NCBI GenBank assembly: GCA_031277795.1
Contig: JAITLQ010000018.1
Coordinates: 601,986-665,985 of the forward strand
Direction of reading: 5' to 3'
DNA length: 64,000 bases
Source of the DNA: Arthrobacter sp.
GTDB taxonomy: Bacteria; Actinomycetota; Actinomycetes; Actinomycetales; Micrococcaceae
Program-made: the position numbers and the translations under genes
Notes under the pieces: model-generated
What the model was told of the DNA's origin: nothing
Databases searched by the model: none
What the model saw: only the letters and a program-made list of their open reading frames with translations
Part shown: in pieces, positions 47,180 through 55,317 of the stretch
Position numbering within the stretch: the first letter of the stretch is position 1
Layout of the letters: each line of letters starts with the position of its first letter

Positions 47180-47280
47180 TGACGGGTCAGCGCGCGCACT
47201 GGGCCGTCACCGGCGGCCGCCGCTCGGCGCCGCACCATCACCCGACTCACCTGCCGGGCCACTGAATGAAGGAAGCACCC

Positions 47281-48369
47281 GTGAGCACTGTGGAGTTCGC
47301 CCGTCATCTGTCCGATCATCCCGCGACGGCGGAGCGCCGCGCCGAGATCCTGAAGGACCCCGGCTTCGGCAACTACTTCACCGACCACACCGTCGTCATC
47401 GACTGGACGGAGGGGGTCGGCTGGCACGACGCCCGCGTTGAGCCCTACGGTCCGATCGCCCTGGACCCTGCGGCGTCCGTGCTGCACTACGGCCAGGAGA
47501 TCTTCGAGGGGCTGAAGGCCTACCGTCACTCCGACGGTTCTGTCCAGACCTTCCGTGCGGAGAAGAACGCTGAGCGCCTGAACGCCTCGGCCCGCCGCCT
47601 GGCCCTCCCCGAGCTGCCCGTCGAGGCCTTCGTCGAGGCCGTCAAGCTGCTGGTGCAGGTGGACGAGGCCTGGGTGCCCGAGGGCGAGGGCGAGGCGCTG
47701 TACCTGCGTCCCTTCATGATCGCCACGGAGGCGTTCCTGGGGGTTCGTCCCTCGCGCGAGGTCAGCTTCCGGGTGATCGCCTCTCCCGCCGGCAACTACT
47801 TCGGCGGCGAGCTGCACGCGGTGCCGATCTGGCTCTCCGAGCACTTCTCCCGCGCGGGCCACGGCGGCACGGGCGAGGCCAAGTGCGGCGGCAACTACGC
47901 CGCCTCGCTCGCCGCCCAGCTCGAGGCCCAGGATCACGGTTGCGCTCAGGTGCTCTTCCTCGATCCCACCGATGACTTCGCCGTCGAGGAGCTCGGCGGG
48001 ATGAACGTGTTCTTCGTGCTCGAAGGCAATCGCCTCGTGACCCCGCGGCTGAACGGCAACATCCTGCACGGCGTCACCCGCGCCTCGGTCCTGCAGATCG
48101 CCGCCGATCTGGGCCTCGCCGTCGAGGAGCGCAAGTTCACGATCGCCGAGTGGCGCGAGGCGGTGGAGCAGGGCACGCTGCGCGAGGTGTTCGCGTGCGG
48201 CACCGCCGCCGTCATCACCCCCGTCTCCGAACTGCGCAGCGAGGAGGGAACCATGACCTTCCCCGAGACCGGTGCCGACGCCGTGTGGGCGCGCATCCGT
48301 GAGCAGCTGCTCGGCGTGCAAACCGGTGCCGTTGCCGACGCGCACGGCTGGCTGACGAAGCTGGTCTGA
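47281..48369 (+). CDS. ilvE: Branched-chain amino acid aminotransferase
   Basis: This 362-residue PLP enzyme makes the final transamination to leucine, isoleucine and valine. The Schiff-base Lys is in GEAKCGGNYAASL (about residue 203). EELGGMNVFFV and the late GTAAVITPV are fold-type IV motifs; YGQEIFEGLKAYR is near 75. The GTG at 47281 was chosen because AAGGAA lies six bases upstream. An ATG 15 bases earlier contains that ribosome site and lacks its own. The gene ends 16 bases before a palindrome that also contains the galE promoter. Confidence 0.97.
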   Translation: MSTVEFARHLSDHPATAERRAEILKDPGFGNYFTDHTVVIDWTEGVGWHDARVEPYGPIALDPAASVLHYGQEIFEGLKAYRHSDGSVQTFRAEKNAERLNASARRLALPELPVEAFVEAVKLLVQVDEAWVPEGEGEALYLRPFMIATEAFLGVRPSREVSFRVIASPAGNYFGGELHAVPIWLSEHFSRAGHGGTGEAKCGGNYAASLAAQLEAQDHGCAQVLFLDPTDDFAVEELGGMNVFFVLEGNRLVTPRLNGNILHGVTRASVLQIAADLGLAVEERKFTIAEWREAVEQGTLREVFACGTAAVITPVSELRSEEGTMTFPETGADAVWARIREQLLGVQTGAVADAHGWLTKLV

Positions 48370-48385
48370 GAGCGCCTGCATCCGC

Positions 48386-48420
48386 CGCATGCCCCCGATC
48401 GCTAGGATCGGGGGCATGCG
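48386..48420 (+). terminator. ilvE terminator overlapping the galE promoter and start codon
   Basis: A perfect 15-bp stem (48386-48400 with 48406-48420) with the loop GCTAG is followed by TGTTTTG. The right arm includes the galE ATG at 48416, and the loop plus right arm contain its minus-10 box. See the matching finding. Confidence 0.7.
48403..48408 (+). promoter_or_regulatory. Minus-10 box of a leaderless promoter (galE)
   Basis: TAGGAT lies seven bases before the ATG at 48416. Confidence 0.6.
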
Positions 48421-49450
48421 TGTTTTGACGACCGGCGGCGCCGGCTACATCGGTTCCCACACCGTGCTTGCCCTGGTGGAGGCGGGGCATGAACCCGTCA
48501 TCCTCGACAACTTCGCGAACTCCTCACCCGAGGCGGTCCGCCGCGTCTCCGAGCTGGCCGGCCGCGAGATCGAGCTCATCGAGGCGGACCTGCTGGACGC
48601 GCCGGCCGTAGATCGCATCGTCGCCGACGGGAACTTCGACGCCGTCATCCACTTCGCCGGGCTCAAGGCCGTCGGCGAATCGGCGGCCCAGCCGCTGCGC
48701 TACTACCGCAGCAACATCCTCTCCACGCTCAACCTGCTCGACGCGATGCAGAAGCACGGCGTGCGCAACGTCGTGTTCAGCTCCTCTGCGACGGTGTACG
48801 GCGAGGCGGGCACGGTGCAGTACACCGAGGAGCTCCCGCTGAACGCGATGAATCCGTATGGCCGCACCAAGATGCACATCGAGCAGATCCTCGATGACCT
48901 GGCAGCGTCCGAGCCCGGCTGGCACATCGGCAAGCTGCGCTACTTCAATCCCGTCGGCGCGCACCCCTCCGGCCGCATCGGCGAGGACCCGCGCGGCATC
49001 CCGAACAACTTGATGCCCTTTGTCTCCCAGGTGGCCGTGGGGCGGCGGGAGCACCTCAACGTCTTCGGCGACGACTACCCGACGCCGGACGGCACCGGCG
49101 TGCGTGACTACATTCACGTCGTTGATCTGGCCGGCGGCCACGTTGCCGCGCTCGAGGCGCTGGGCGACGTGCGGGGCTCGCGGGCGTGGAACCTCGGCAG
49201 CGGTCAGGGCTCCAGCGTGCTCGAGGTGGTGCGCGCCTTCGAGCGCGCCGCGGGCAGGCCGATCCCGTACGTGGTGGCGCCCCGGCGCGACGGGGACCTG
49301 CCCGAGTTCTTCGCCGATCCCACCCTCGCCCGGCTCGAACTGCACTGGAAGACCGAGCGCGGGCTGGATGACATGGCCAGGGACGCGTGGAACTGGCAGA
49401 GCAAGAATCCCTTCGGCTACGGGACAGGCGAGGAGGACCCCGAGGCCTGA
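48416..49450 (+). CDS. galE: UDP-glucose 4-epimerase
   Basis: This 344-residue short-chain dehydrogenase interconverts UDP-glucose and UDP-galactose for sugar metabolism and cell-wall glycans. It has the NAD motif TTGGAGYIGSHTVLALVE, the catalytic Ser and YxxxK (FSSSATVYGE, then NPYGRTKMHIE), and the GalE block LRYFNPVGAHPSG. GTGVRDYIHVVDLAGGHV is present near residue 225. The ATG at 48416 is preferred over one 27 bases upstream because the minus-10 box lies between them. Confidence 0.96.
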   Translation: MRVLTTGGAGYIGSHTVLALVEAGHEPVILDNFANSSPEAVRRVSELAGREIELIEADLLDAPAVDRIVADGNFDAVIHFAGLKAVGESAAQPLRYYRSNILSTLNLLDAMQKHGVRNVVFSSSATVYGEAGTVQYTEELPLNAMNPYGRTKMHIEQILDDLAASEPGWHIGKLRYFNPVGAHPSGRIGEDPRGIPNNLMPFVSQVAVGRREHLNVFGDDYPTPDGTGVRDYIHVVDLAGGHVAALEALGDVRGSRAWNLGSGQGSSVLEVVRAFERAAGRPIPYVVAPRRDGDLPEFFADPTLARLELHWKTERGLDDMARDAWNWQSKNPFGYGTGEEDPEA

Positions 49451-49455
49451 ACCGA

Positions 49456-49461
49456 TAGGCT
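49456..49461 (+). promoter_or_regulatory. Minus-10 box of a leaderless promoter (FAH-family gene)
   Basis: TAGGCT lies seven bases before the ATG at 49469 and six bases after the galE stop. Confidence 0.6.
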
Positions 49462-49468
49462 GGGGCCC

Positions 49469-50233
49469 ATGCGTATCGCCCGTTGTGTCCTGGATGCCGA
49501 ACCCTTCTACGCCGTCGTGGAGGGAGAGGAAGTCGCCGCGCTGAGCGGTGACCCCTTCTTCCATGGCATTCAGCCCACGGGTACCCGCCACGCGTTGGAG
49601 GATGTTCGCCTCGTGGCACCGATCATCCCGCGTTCAAAGATCGTCGGTTTCGGTCGAAACTACGCGGAGCACGCCGCCGAGCTCGGCAACGAGGTGCCCC
49701 AGACGCCGCTCATGTTCTTCAAGCCCAACACCTCCGTGGTGGGCCCGGGGGAGCCGGTGCGGCTGCCCGCCTTCTCCGAGGAAGTGTCCTACGAGGGGGA
49801 GCTCGCCGTCGTGATCGGCCGCATCTGCAAGGATGTGCCGGCCGAATCGGCGGACGAGGTGATCTTCGGCTACACCTGCGCCAACGACCTCACCGCCCGC
49901 GACGTCCAGGCAACGGATGGCCAGTGGGCCCGCGCCAAGGGCTGGGACGGGGCCTGCCCCCTGGGACCCTGGATCGAAACCGAGCTCGATCCCGAGGACC
50001 TGGCCCTGCAGACGGAGCTGGACGGCGAGTTGGTGCAGGACGGTTCCACCTCGGACATGATCCACGGCGTCCGCGCGCTCGTGGCGCAAGCCTCGGCGGC
50101 CTTCACCCTGCTGCCCGGCGACGTGCTCCTCACCGGGACGCCGGCCGGGGTTGGGCTGGTGCGGGATGGGCAGCGCGTCTCGGTGACGATCGAAGGCATC
50201 GGCACCCTGAACAACGTGTTCACCCGCGATTGA
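49469..50233 (+). CDS. Fumarylacetoacetate hydrolase-family protein
   Basis: This 254-residue protein matches the FAH/acylpyruvase superfamily, whose members hydrolyse or decarboxylate beta-diketo acids using Mg. The metal ligands are the two Glu residues in EVSYEGELAVVIG and Asp in CANDLTARDVQ. GFGRNYAEHAAELG and LLTGTPAGVGLV are family blocks. It is often found next to gltX in Micrococcales, although no metabolic link to gltX is known to me. Candidate activities are acylpyruvate hydrolysis or oxaloacetate decarboxylation; sequence alone does not decide. Confidence 0.92.
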   Translation: MRIARCVLDAEPFYAVVEGEEVAALSGDPFFHGIQPTGTRHALEDVRLVAPIIPRSKIVGFGRNYAEHAAELGNEVPQTPLMFFKPNTSVVGPGEPVRLPAFSEEVSYEGELAVVIGRICKDVPAESADEVIFGYTCANDLTARDVQATDGQWARAKGWDGACPLGPWIETELDPEDLALQTELDGELVQDGSTSDMIHGVRALVAQASAAFTLLPGDVLLTGTPAGVGLVRDGQRVSVTIEGIGTLNNVFTRD

Positions 50234-50273
50234 ACCCCAGCGGCGACGCGTCGGGACGTCCCGCGGCGCCGCG

Positions 50274-50279
50274 TAGAAT
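50274..50279 (+). promoter_or_regulatory. Minus-10 box of a leaderless promoter (gltX)
   Basis: TAGAAT lies eight bases before the ATG at 50288. A palindrome GGGACGTCCC lies at 50253-50262, near the expected minus-35 position. Confidence 0.55.
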
Positions 50280-50287
50280 GGTGAACC

Positions 50288-51796
50288 ATGAGCTTCACCG
50301 CCTCTCTTCCCACCGTTTCTGACTCCACGCCGGTGCGCGTGCGCTTCTGCCCCTCGCCCACCGGCACCCCCCACGTTGGCATGGTCCGCACGGCCCTGTT
50401 CAACTGGGCCTACGCCCGCCACACCGGCGGCAAGCTGGTGTTCCGCATCGAGGACACGGACGCCGCTCGCGATTCGGAGGAGTCGTTCAACCAGGTGATC
50501 GACGCCCTGCAGTGGCTGGGCATCGACTGGGACGAGGGCGTGCGCGTGGGCGGCCCCCACGAGCCGTACCGCCAGAGCCAGCGCGGAGACATCTACGCCG
50601 AGGTCATCGAGAAGCTCGTGGCCGGCGGTCACGTCTACGAGGACTTCTCCACCCCCGACGAGGTGGAGGCGCGGCACCGCGCCAAGGGCGAGGACCCCAA
50701 GCTCGGCTACGACAACTTCGACCGCAACCTCACCGAGGAGCAGAAGGCCGCCTTCCGCGCCGAGGGTCGCGTGCCCGTGCTGCGCCTGCGCATGCCGGAC
50801 GAGGACATCACGTTCAACGACCTCGTGCGCGGCGAGATCACCTTCCCGGTGGGCTCCGTGCCCGACTACGTGGTGGTCCGCGGCAACGGCAAGCCGCTCT
50901 ACACGCTGGTGAACCCCGTGGACGACGCGCTCATGGGCATCACCCACGTGCTGCGCGGCGAGGACCTGCTCTCCTCCACCCCGCGCCAGGTGGCGCTGTA
51001 CAAGGCGCTCATCGAGATCGGTGTCGCCGAGTTCCTGCCGCTCTTCGGCCACCTGCCCTACGTCATGGGCGAGGGCAACAAGAAGCTTTCCAAGCGCGAT
51101 CCCGAGTCCAGCCTGTTCAACCTGCGCGACATGGGCTTCATCAAGGAGGGCTTGGATAACTACCTGGCCCTGCTGGGGTGGTCCCTCTCCGCCGACGAGG
51201 ACATCTTCTCCCTGGAACAGATGGTGGAGCACTTTGACATCAAGGACGTGCTCGGCAACCCCGCCAAGTTTGACCTCAAGAAGGCCGAGGCCATCAACGG
51301 CACGCACATCCGCCGCCTGAGCCCCGAGGACTTCCGCGAGCGCACCGTGTCCTACCTGCGGGCCGCCGGCCTGGTGGGGGAGGAGCTCACCGACCGCCAG
51401 ACCGAGGTGCTCACCGCCGCCGCCCCGCTCGTGCAGGAGCGCGTGCAGCTCCTGGGCGAGGTGCCCGAGCTGCTGCGCTTCCTCTTCACCGAGGACGCCG
51501 ACCTCACGGTCTCCGAGGACGCCCTGAAGAAGCTCCCGGAGAACCTGGGCGAGGTGGTCGACGCCGCCATCAACGCTCTCGACGCGACCGAGGACTTCAC
51601 CACCGAGAACATTGAGGCCGCCCTGCGCGCCGCGCTGATCGACGGCCTGGGCCTGAAGCCGCGCCTGGCATTCGGCCCCGTGCGCTCGGCCGTCACCGGC
51701 CACCGCATCTCCCCGCCGCTCTTCGAATCCCTCGAGATTCTGGGCAAGGAGTCGGCGCTCTCCCGCCTGCGCTCCTTCCGCGCCAAGCATGCCTGA
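50288..51796 (+). CDS. gltX: Glutamyl-tRNA synthetase
   Basis: This 502-residue class I synthetase charges tRNA-Glu. The HIGH-like motif is in [20 protein letters not shown] (about residue 18) and the KMSKS-like motif in [12 protein letters not shown] (about 262). The C-terminal anticodon-binding domain runs from about 340. tRNA-Gln and tRNA-Glu genes lie within 1 kb downstream, so enzyme and substrate RNAs are linked. The HAD phosphatase gene overlaps the gltX end by eight bases. Confidence 0.97.
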   Translation: MSFTASLPTVSDSTPVRVRFCPSPTGTPHVGMVRTALFNWAYARHTGGKLVFRIEDTDAARDSEESFNQVIDALQWLGIDWDEGVRVGGPHEPYRQSQRGDIYAEVIEKLVAGGHVYEDFSTPDEVEARHRAKGEDPKLGYDNFDRNLTEEQKAAFRAEGRVPVLRLRMPDEDITFNDLVRGEITFPVGSVPDYVVVRGNGKPLYTLVNPVDDALMGITHVLRGEDLLSSTPRQVALYKALIEIGVAEFLPLFGHLPYVMGEGNKKLSKRDPESSLFNLRDMGFIKEGLDNYLALLGWSLSADEDIFSLEQMVEHFDIKDVLGNPAKFDLKKAEAINGTHIRRLSPEDFRERTVSYLRAAGLVGEELTDRQTEVLTAAAPLVQERVQLLGEVPELLRFLFTEDADLTVSEDALKKLPENLGEVVDAAINALDATEDFTTENIEAALRAALIDGLGLKPRLAFGPVRSAVTGHRISPPLFESLEILGKESALSRLRSFRAKHA

Positions 51797-52523
51797 GCGC
51801 TCTGATACGCCAACGGCGCCGGTTTCAACCGGCGCCGTTGGCGTCCTCTTTGACCTCGACGACACGCTCATCGACCTGCGATCCGCCATGCGGGAGGCGC
51901 TACTGAGCGCAGCGGCGGAGGACATCGAGGGGCTCAGTAAGGCAGAGGTGGAGGGTTTTGCCGAGCACTTCTCGCTTGACACGGCCGGGCACTACGACGC
52001 CTACGTGCGAGGCGAGCTTGACTTTGCCACGCAGCGGCATCGCCGCTTGGTGGCGGCGCTGAGCGAATGCGGGCGTTCCACGCGGCAGGACGTCGCCGGA
52101 TTTTCGACGCGTTTTGAACTGGAAGTGGTGCGCGGGTGGAGGGCGTTCGACGACGTGGCGCCCACCTTGGACGCCCTTGACGCACTCGGTGTGCCGTACG
52201 GCGTGGTGACCAACAACGTGGAGGCCTACCAGCGCACCAAACTCGCCAAGAGTGGGCTCGAACGTGTAGGCGTTGTCATCGGTTCAGACACGGCCGGGGC
52301 GCCCAAGCCGGACCCCCGTTCCTACCTGGCCGGTGTGGCGGCGCTCGGAACCGCACCGGAGCGCACGCTCATGGTGGGGGACAACCCTGGGCATGATGTG
52401 GCCGGTGCCATCGCCGCCGGGCTTCCGGCTTTGCTGGTTGATCGCTGGGGCAGGCATCCGGAACACCCCGGTGTGGCCGGCCTCGGCGCAGTGCTCGACT
52501 GGGTGCGGGCTGCGACGCGCTGA
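51789..52523 (+). CDS. HAD-superfamily hydrolase
   Basis: This 244-residue phosphatase-like protein shows all four HAD motifs: [13 protein letters not shown] (nucleophile Asp), [19 protein letters not shown] (Lys) and [13 protein letters not shown]. The cap insert after motif I (about 30-100) fits subclass I, like phosphoglycolate phosphatases or YjjG. The ATG at 51789 overlaps the gltX stop. Codons for residues 7-19 form an 18-bp stem annotated separately. Codons look less GC-biased than in gltX. The substrate is unknown. Confidence 0.88.
   Translation: MPERSDTPTAPVSTGAVGVLFDLDDTLIDLRSAMREALLSAAAEDIEGLSKAEVEGFAEHFSLDTAGHYDAYVRGELDFATQRHRRLVAALSECGRSTRQDVAGFSTRFELEVVRGWRAFDDVAPTLDALDALGVPYGVVTNNVEAYQRTKLAKSGLERVGVVIGSDTAGAPKPDPRSYLAGVAALGTAPERTLMVGDNPGHDVAGAIAAGLPALLVDRWGRHPEHPGVAGLGAVLDWVRAATR
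51807..51844 (+). terminator. Terminator-like stem inside the HAD gene, 10 bases past gltX
   Basis: A perfect 18-bp stem (51807-51824 with 51827-51844) lies 10 bases after the gltX stop codon, within the first 20 codons of the HAD gene. CCTCTTTG follows. It may end most gltX transcripts and limit HAD expression. Confidence 0.5.
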
Positions 52524-52544
52524 GCCAGCATCACAACGGACGAT

Positions 52545-52573
52545 TTGGTCAGGGCCACCGGCTCCGGTAAAGT
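52545..52573 (+). promoter_or_regulatory. Promoter of the first tRNA-Gln/Glu cluster
   Basis: TTGGTC (52545-52550) and TAAAGT (52568-52573) are separated by 17 bases. The tRNA-Gln gene begins 42 bases past the minus-10 box. Confidence 0.6.
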
Positions 52574-52614
52574 AGTGGCTTGTCCACTGGCCCTGAGGCC
52601 GCGGGCAAAGCCAT

Positions 52615-52686
52615 TGGGATATGGTGTAATTGGCAACACTACGGTTTCTGGTACCGTCATTCTAGGTTCGAGTCCTGGTATCCCAG
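52615..52686 (+). tRNA. tRNA-Gln (anticodon CTG), copy 1
   Basis: It is 72 bases without CCA. The acceptor stem is TGGGATA with TATCCCA, the anticodon loop TT-CTG-GT is closed by ACGGT/ACCGT, and the discriminator is G. It is identical to the copy at 55194-55265. Confidence 0.96.
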
Positions 52687-52738
52687 CGAGATCTTTGGAT
52701 CTTGTGATAAATGCAGCTTCAGTTGCCATATCGCGTCC

Positions 52739-52811
52739 GGCCCCATCGTATAGCGGCCTAGTACGTCGCCCTCTCACGGCGGTAACGCGGGTTCAAATCC
52801 CGCTGGGGTCA
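52739..52811 (+). tRNA. tRNA-Glu (anticodon CTC), copy 1
   Basis: It is 73 bases. The acceptor stem is GGCCCCA with TGGGGTC, the anticodon loop is CCTCTCA and the discriminator is A. The next bases are CGG, so CCA is not encoded. Confidence 0.96.
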
Positions 52812-52867
52812 CGGATGCACCAGTTGATCAAGCCACAATGTGGTTGGAATGGTTGGTGCATTGGCGC

Positions 52868-52940
52868 GGCCCCATCGTATAGCGGCCTAGTACGTCGCCC
52901 TCTCACGGCGGTAACGCGGGTTCAAATCCCGCTGGGGTCA
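52868..52940 (+). tRNA. tRNA-Glu (anticodon CTC), copy 2
   Basis: It is identical in body to copy 1 and follows it after 56 bases. The spacer holds an ATGCACCA/TGGTGCAT stem. The next bases are CCC, so CCA is not encoded. Confidence 0.96.
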
Positions 52941-52947
52941 CCCAAAC

Positions 52948-52979
52948 AAGAAAACCCTCGCTTCGGCGGGGGTTTTCTT
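52948..52979 (+). terminator. Intrinsic terminator of the first tRNA cluster
   Basis: A 14-bp stem (52948-52961 with 52966-52979, one G-U pair) with a TTCG loop ends in TTTTCTT and is followed by CGTTTC. This is the most canonical intrinsic terminator in the window. Confidence 0.92.
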
Positions 52980-53070
52980 CGTTTCTAGGGTCTTGAGCGC
53001 ATCCGTTGAAATGCTCCTCTTTGCGGAACTTCACTCCTCCGACCTGCCGTGTGACGGACGTCTCCCTTGA

Positions 53071-53092
53071 TTATGGGAGCTCCCTCTCATAA
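53071..53092. promoter_or_regulatory. Candidate TetR operator in the tetR-MFS promoter
   Basis: TTATG and CATAA form the ends of a 22-base imperfect palindrome (8 of 11 pairs by my count) that contains GGGAGCTCCC at 53075-53084. It fills the gap between a minus-35 candidate (TTGATT, 53068-53073) and the minus-10 box. Confidence 0.5.
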
Positions 53093-53095
53093 CTT
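53090..53095 (+). promoter_or_regulatory. Minus-10 box of a leaderless promoter (tetR)
   Basis: TAACTT lies six bases before the GTG at 53102. GGTGAG in the gap could alternatively be read as a ribosome site. Confidence 0.45.
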
Positions 53096-53101
53096 GGTGA
53101 G

Positions 53102-53836
53102 GTGACCCTAAGAGGAATCGACAACACCCCTCGACCTTCCCGCCGGCCCGGGCGTCCTGCCGCGCTTGATGCCGAGCGGATCGCGGAGGCTGTCCTCGAA
53201 CTTGGTTTTCGTGACCTGACCTTTGCCCGCCTTGCACACCAACTCGACGTGGGGCAGGCCACCCTCTACCGGCACGCCTCGAACCGAGATGCCCTGGTGC
53301 GCCTGGGCCTCGACCTAGCGGTGCGCCGATTCGAGTGGCCTCAGACCGACGGCCCATGGAAGCCCATGCTTGAACGCATCTCGCTCGCCTCGTGGCACGC
53401 CTGGTCGATGTACCCGGGCGCCGTTTCGGAGACCACTCGCGGCGTTGTCCCCGCTGCCATGGTCGAGCTCTCAGACCGGGTGGGTGTGGCGCTCATCCGC
53501 CAGGGCTTCACAGCGCGCCATGCGGTGCAGGCGGTGGATCTTGTGTTCGATCTTGCGGCGGACAGCAGCCGAGGGGCGGAGGAGATGGATTCACTCGCCC
53601 AGCAGCGGGCCGGGGCCGGGCGTCAGGGCTACGAGACGGGGTGGGCTCCACCGCCCGGGGGCGACCCGCGGGTGCTCGAGCTGCGTTCTGAAATGGTGCG
53701 CGCCATTCGCGAGGACCCGGAGGCCTGGTTTAGGGGCAAGCTGCGCATCGTCTTGGCCGGGATCCAACAAGAACTTGCCCCGCCGGATCCGCCGTCGACC
53801 ACCACTTCCCCCTCGAGAAAGCGAAGCACCCCGTGA
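53102..53836 (+). CDS. TetR-family regulator
   Basis: This 244-residue protein has an N-terminal DNA-binding domain (about 18-65) with LTFARLAHQLDVGQATLYRHASNR as the helix-turn-helix region (split here as LTFARLAHQL and DVGQATLYRHASNR). The C-terminal ligand domain (about 80-225) resembles the tetracycline-repressor C-terminal group in shape. It overlaps the MFS gene by four bases (GTGA), so the pair is one operon and the regulator probably controls export of its own ligand. Codon use shows more T- and A-ending codons than the flanking housekeeping genes. The pair lies between duplicated tRNA clusters. Confidence 0.88.
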   Translation: MTLRGIDNTPRPSRRPGRPAALDAERIAEAVLELGFRDLTFARLAHQLDVGQATLYRHASNRDALVRLGLDLAVRRFEWPQTDGPWKPMLERISLASWHAWSMYPGAVSETTRGVVPAAMVELSDRVGVALIRQGFTARHAVQAVDLVFDLAADSSRGAEEMDSLAQQRAGAGRQGYETGWAPPPGGDPRVLELRSEMVRAIREDPEAWFRGKLRIVLAGIQQELAPPDPPSTTTSPSRKRSTP

Positions 53837-55086
53837 GCACCCTTCGATCCACGCCGACGGAAGCGCCGGCACGCCAGACGTCGCAGATTCCATTGTTGCT
53901 GTGCGCCGTCTTCTTGGCTTACCTCGGCCAAATGACGCTGAACCCCATCATCGCCCCGCTTTCGCGGGATGTTGGCCTGGCCGAATGGCAGATTGGTCTC
54001 ACCATCAGTGCGGCGGCCATCATGGTGGTTGCCACGAGCCAGTTCTGGGGCAGGGGCTCGCAGTCGTGGGGGCGCAAGCCCGTGTTGCTTGCGGCCTTTG
54101 CGCTTGGCGCGGTGGCCATGGGCGGCTTTGCTCTCGTGGCTGGACTGGGGATGCAGGGGGCACTGAGTGGGGTCACGCTCTTCCTTCTCTTTGTCCTCCT
54201 GAGAGGGTTGCTCTTTGGGTCTGCGTTGGCGGCCGTCCCGCCCACTGCCCAGGCCTACATCGCCGACGTGACGCAGGATCAGGCTGAGCGGGTCAAGGGA
54301 ATCGCCGGGGTCGGTGCCGCCCAGGGCATCGCCATGGTGGCTGGCTCGGTGCTGGGGGGAGCCCTCTCGGCCGCCGGTTTGCTCACGCCGCTGCTCGTGG
54401 TGCCGGTGTTGCTTCTGGCCGGCTTCCTTCTCATTGCCCTGCGCCTGCGCCGCGAGTCGCGACAGCAACTCATCGAGCGACCGGCTCGCGTGAGCCCCTT
54501 CGACTCCCGCGTCTGGCCCTTCCTGGTGGCCGGCTTTGGCATGTTCACTGCCCTGGGATTCATTCAGGTGATCACCGGGTTCATCGTCCAGGACCGGCTG
54601 GGGCTCGAAGCAAGCGCCACTGGCCTCGTGACGGGAGGCGCCCTGCTGTGCGCGGGCGTTGGCATGGTGGTAGCGCAGGCCGTGATCGTTCCGCGCAGTG
54701 GCTTTGCGCCGTCCACCTCGTTGCGGATCGGCGCGCCGGTAGCACTGCTGGGCTTTGCGTTGCTTGTTGCCGGGCTGGGCGCCGCGGTCCTGTTTGTCTC
54801 CATCTTCCTCATCGGTCTGGGGCTCGGCATGGCGATGCCCGGCTACGCTGCCGGCCCCACCTTGCTGGTCAGCCGTGAGGAACAGGGCGGTTTGGCTGGT
54901 TTGGTTGCCGCCACCACCGGGTTGACCTTTGTCATCGCCCCGACGGCGGGAACCGTCCTGTATGGCGCCTGGGCTCAGTTGCCGATCATCGTCGGCGCCC
55001 TCATCATGGTGTTCGTCACCATCTTCGTGTTCGTTCACCCGCGTTTTGGGGGAGTGCGGCGGATGAAGCGGAGCACCGCGCTGTAA
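53833..55086 (+). CDS. MFS transporter co-encoded with the TetR regulator
   Basis: This 417-residue, 12-TM exporter has the A-motif-like SQFWGRGSQSWGRKPVLLAA between helices 2 and 3 and a second-half counterpart. Its wording fits DHA1-type multidrug exporters. The GTG overlaps the tetR stop, which implies coupled translation. As in tetR, codons are visibly less GC-rich at third positions. The two-gene unit is bracketed by near-identical 201-base tRNA repeats. The substrate is unknown. Confidence 0.85.
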   Translation: MSTLRSTPTEAPARQTSQIPLLLCAVFLAYLGQMTLNPIIAPLSRDVGLAEWQIGLTISAAAIMVVATSQFWGRGSQSWGRKPVLLAAFALGAVAMGGFALVAGLGMQGALSGVTLFLLFVLLRGLLFGSALAAVPPTAQAYIADVTQDQAERVKGIAGVGAAQGIAMVAGSVLGGALSAAGLLTPLLVVPVLLLAGFLLIALRLRRESRQQLIERPARVSPFDSRVWPFLVAGFGMFTALGFIQVITGFIVQDRLGLEASATGLVTGGALLCAGVGMVVAQAVIVPRSGFAPSTSLRIGAPVALLGFALLVAGLGAAVLFVSIFLIGLGLGMAMPGYAAGPTLLVSREEQGGLAGLVAATTGLTFVIAPTAGTVLYGAWAQLPIIVGALIMVFVTIFVFVHPRFGGVRRMKRSTAL

Positions 55087-55093
55087 ATCTGCA

Positions 55094-55132
55094 CCCGATG
55101 CGGACCGCGGTGTCGGCCCGGTTCGCATCGGG
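55094..55132 (+). terminator. Stem-loop after the tetR-MFS operon
   Basis: CCCGATGCG (55094-55102) pairs with CGCATCGGG (55124-55132). A second CGCATCGGG follows at 55137-55145, so alternative pairing is possible. A TAGGAT box for the next tRNA genes abuts it. Confidence 0.55.
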
Positions 55133-55193
55133 CGTTCGCATCGGGTAGGATTGACTCTTGTTGGAACGCTTTGGCGTTGCACAAGCCTTCCAT

Positions 55194-55265
55194 TGGGATA
55201 TGGTGTAATTGGCAACACTACGGTTTCTGGTACCGTCATTCTAGGTTCGAGTCCTGGTATCCCAG
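55194..55265 (+). tRNA. tRNA-Gln (anticodon CTG), copy 2
   Basis: It is identical to the copy at 52615-52686. A TAGGAT minus-10 box lies upstream at about 55146-55151. Confidence 0.96.
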
Positions 55266-55317
55266 CGAGATCGTTTGATCTTGTGATAAATGCAGTTTCG
55301 ACTGCCATATCGCGTCC

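Larger units (their letters stand above)
52611..52811 (+). repeat. 201-base direct repeat, left copy (tRNA-Gln, spacer, tRNA-Glu)
   Basis: It matches 55190-55390 with six differences that I count, all in the 52-base spacer between the two tRNAs. Both copies fold the spacer into the same two hairpins. Start-to-start distance is 2,579 bases. Confidence 0.9.

Noticed and set aside
52501..52570. The tRNA-Gln/Glu repeat as a phage attachment site pair
   Set aside because: No integrase gene lies between the repeats, so simple site-specific integration is not supported; duplication or homologous recombination fits better.
52542..52988. A protein-coding frame running through the tRNA-Gln and tRNA-Glu genes
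   Set aside because: The frame is made of tRNA sequence, and an almost identical frame recurs in the second tRNA cluster.
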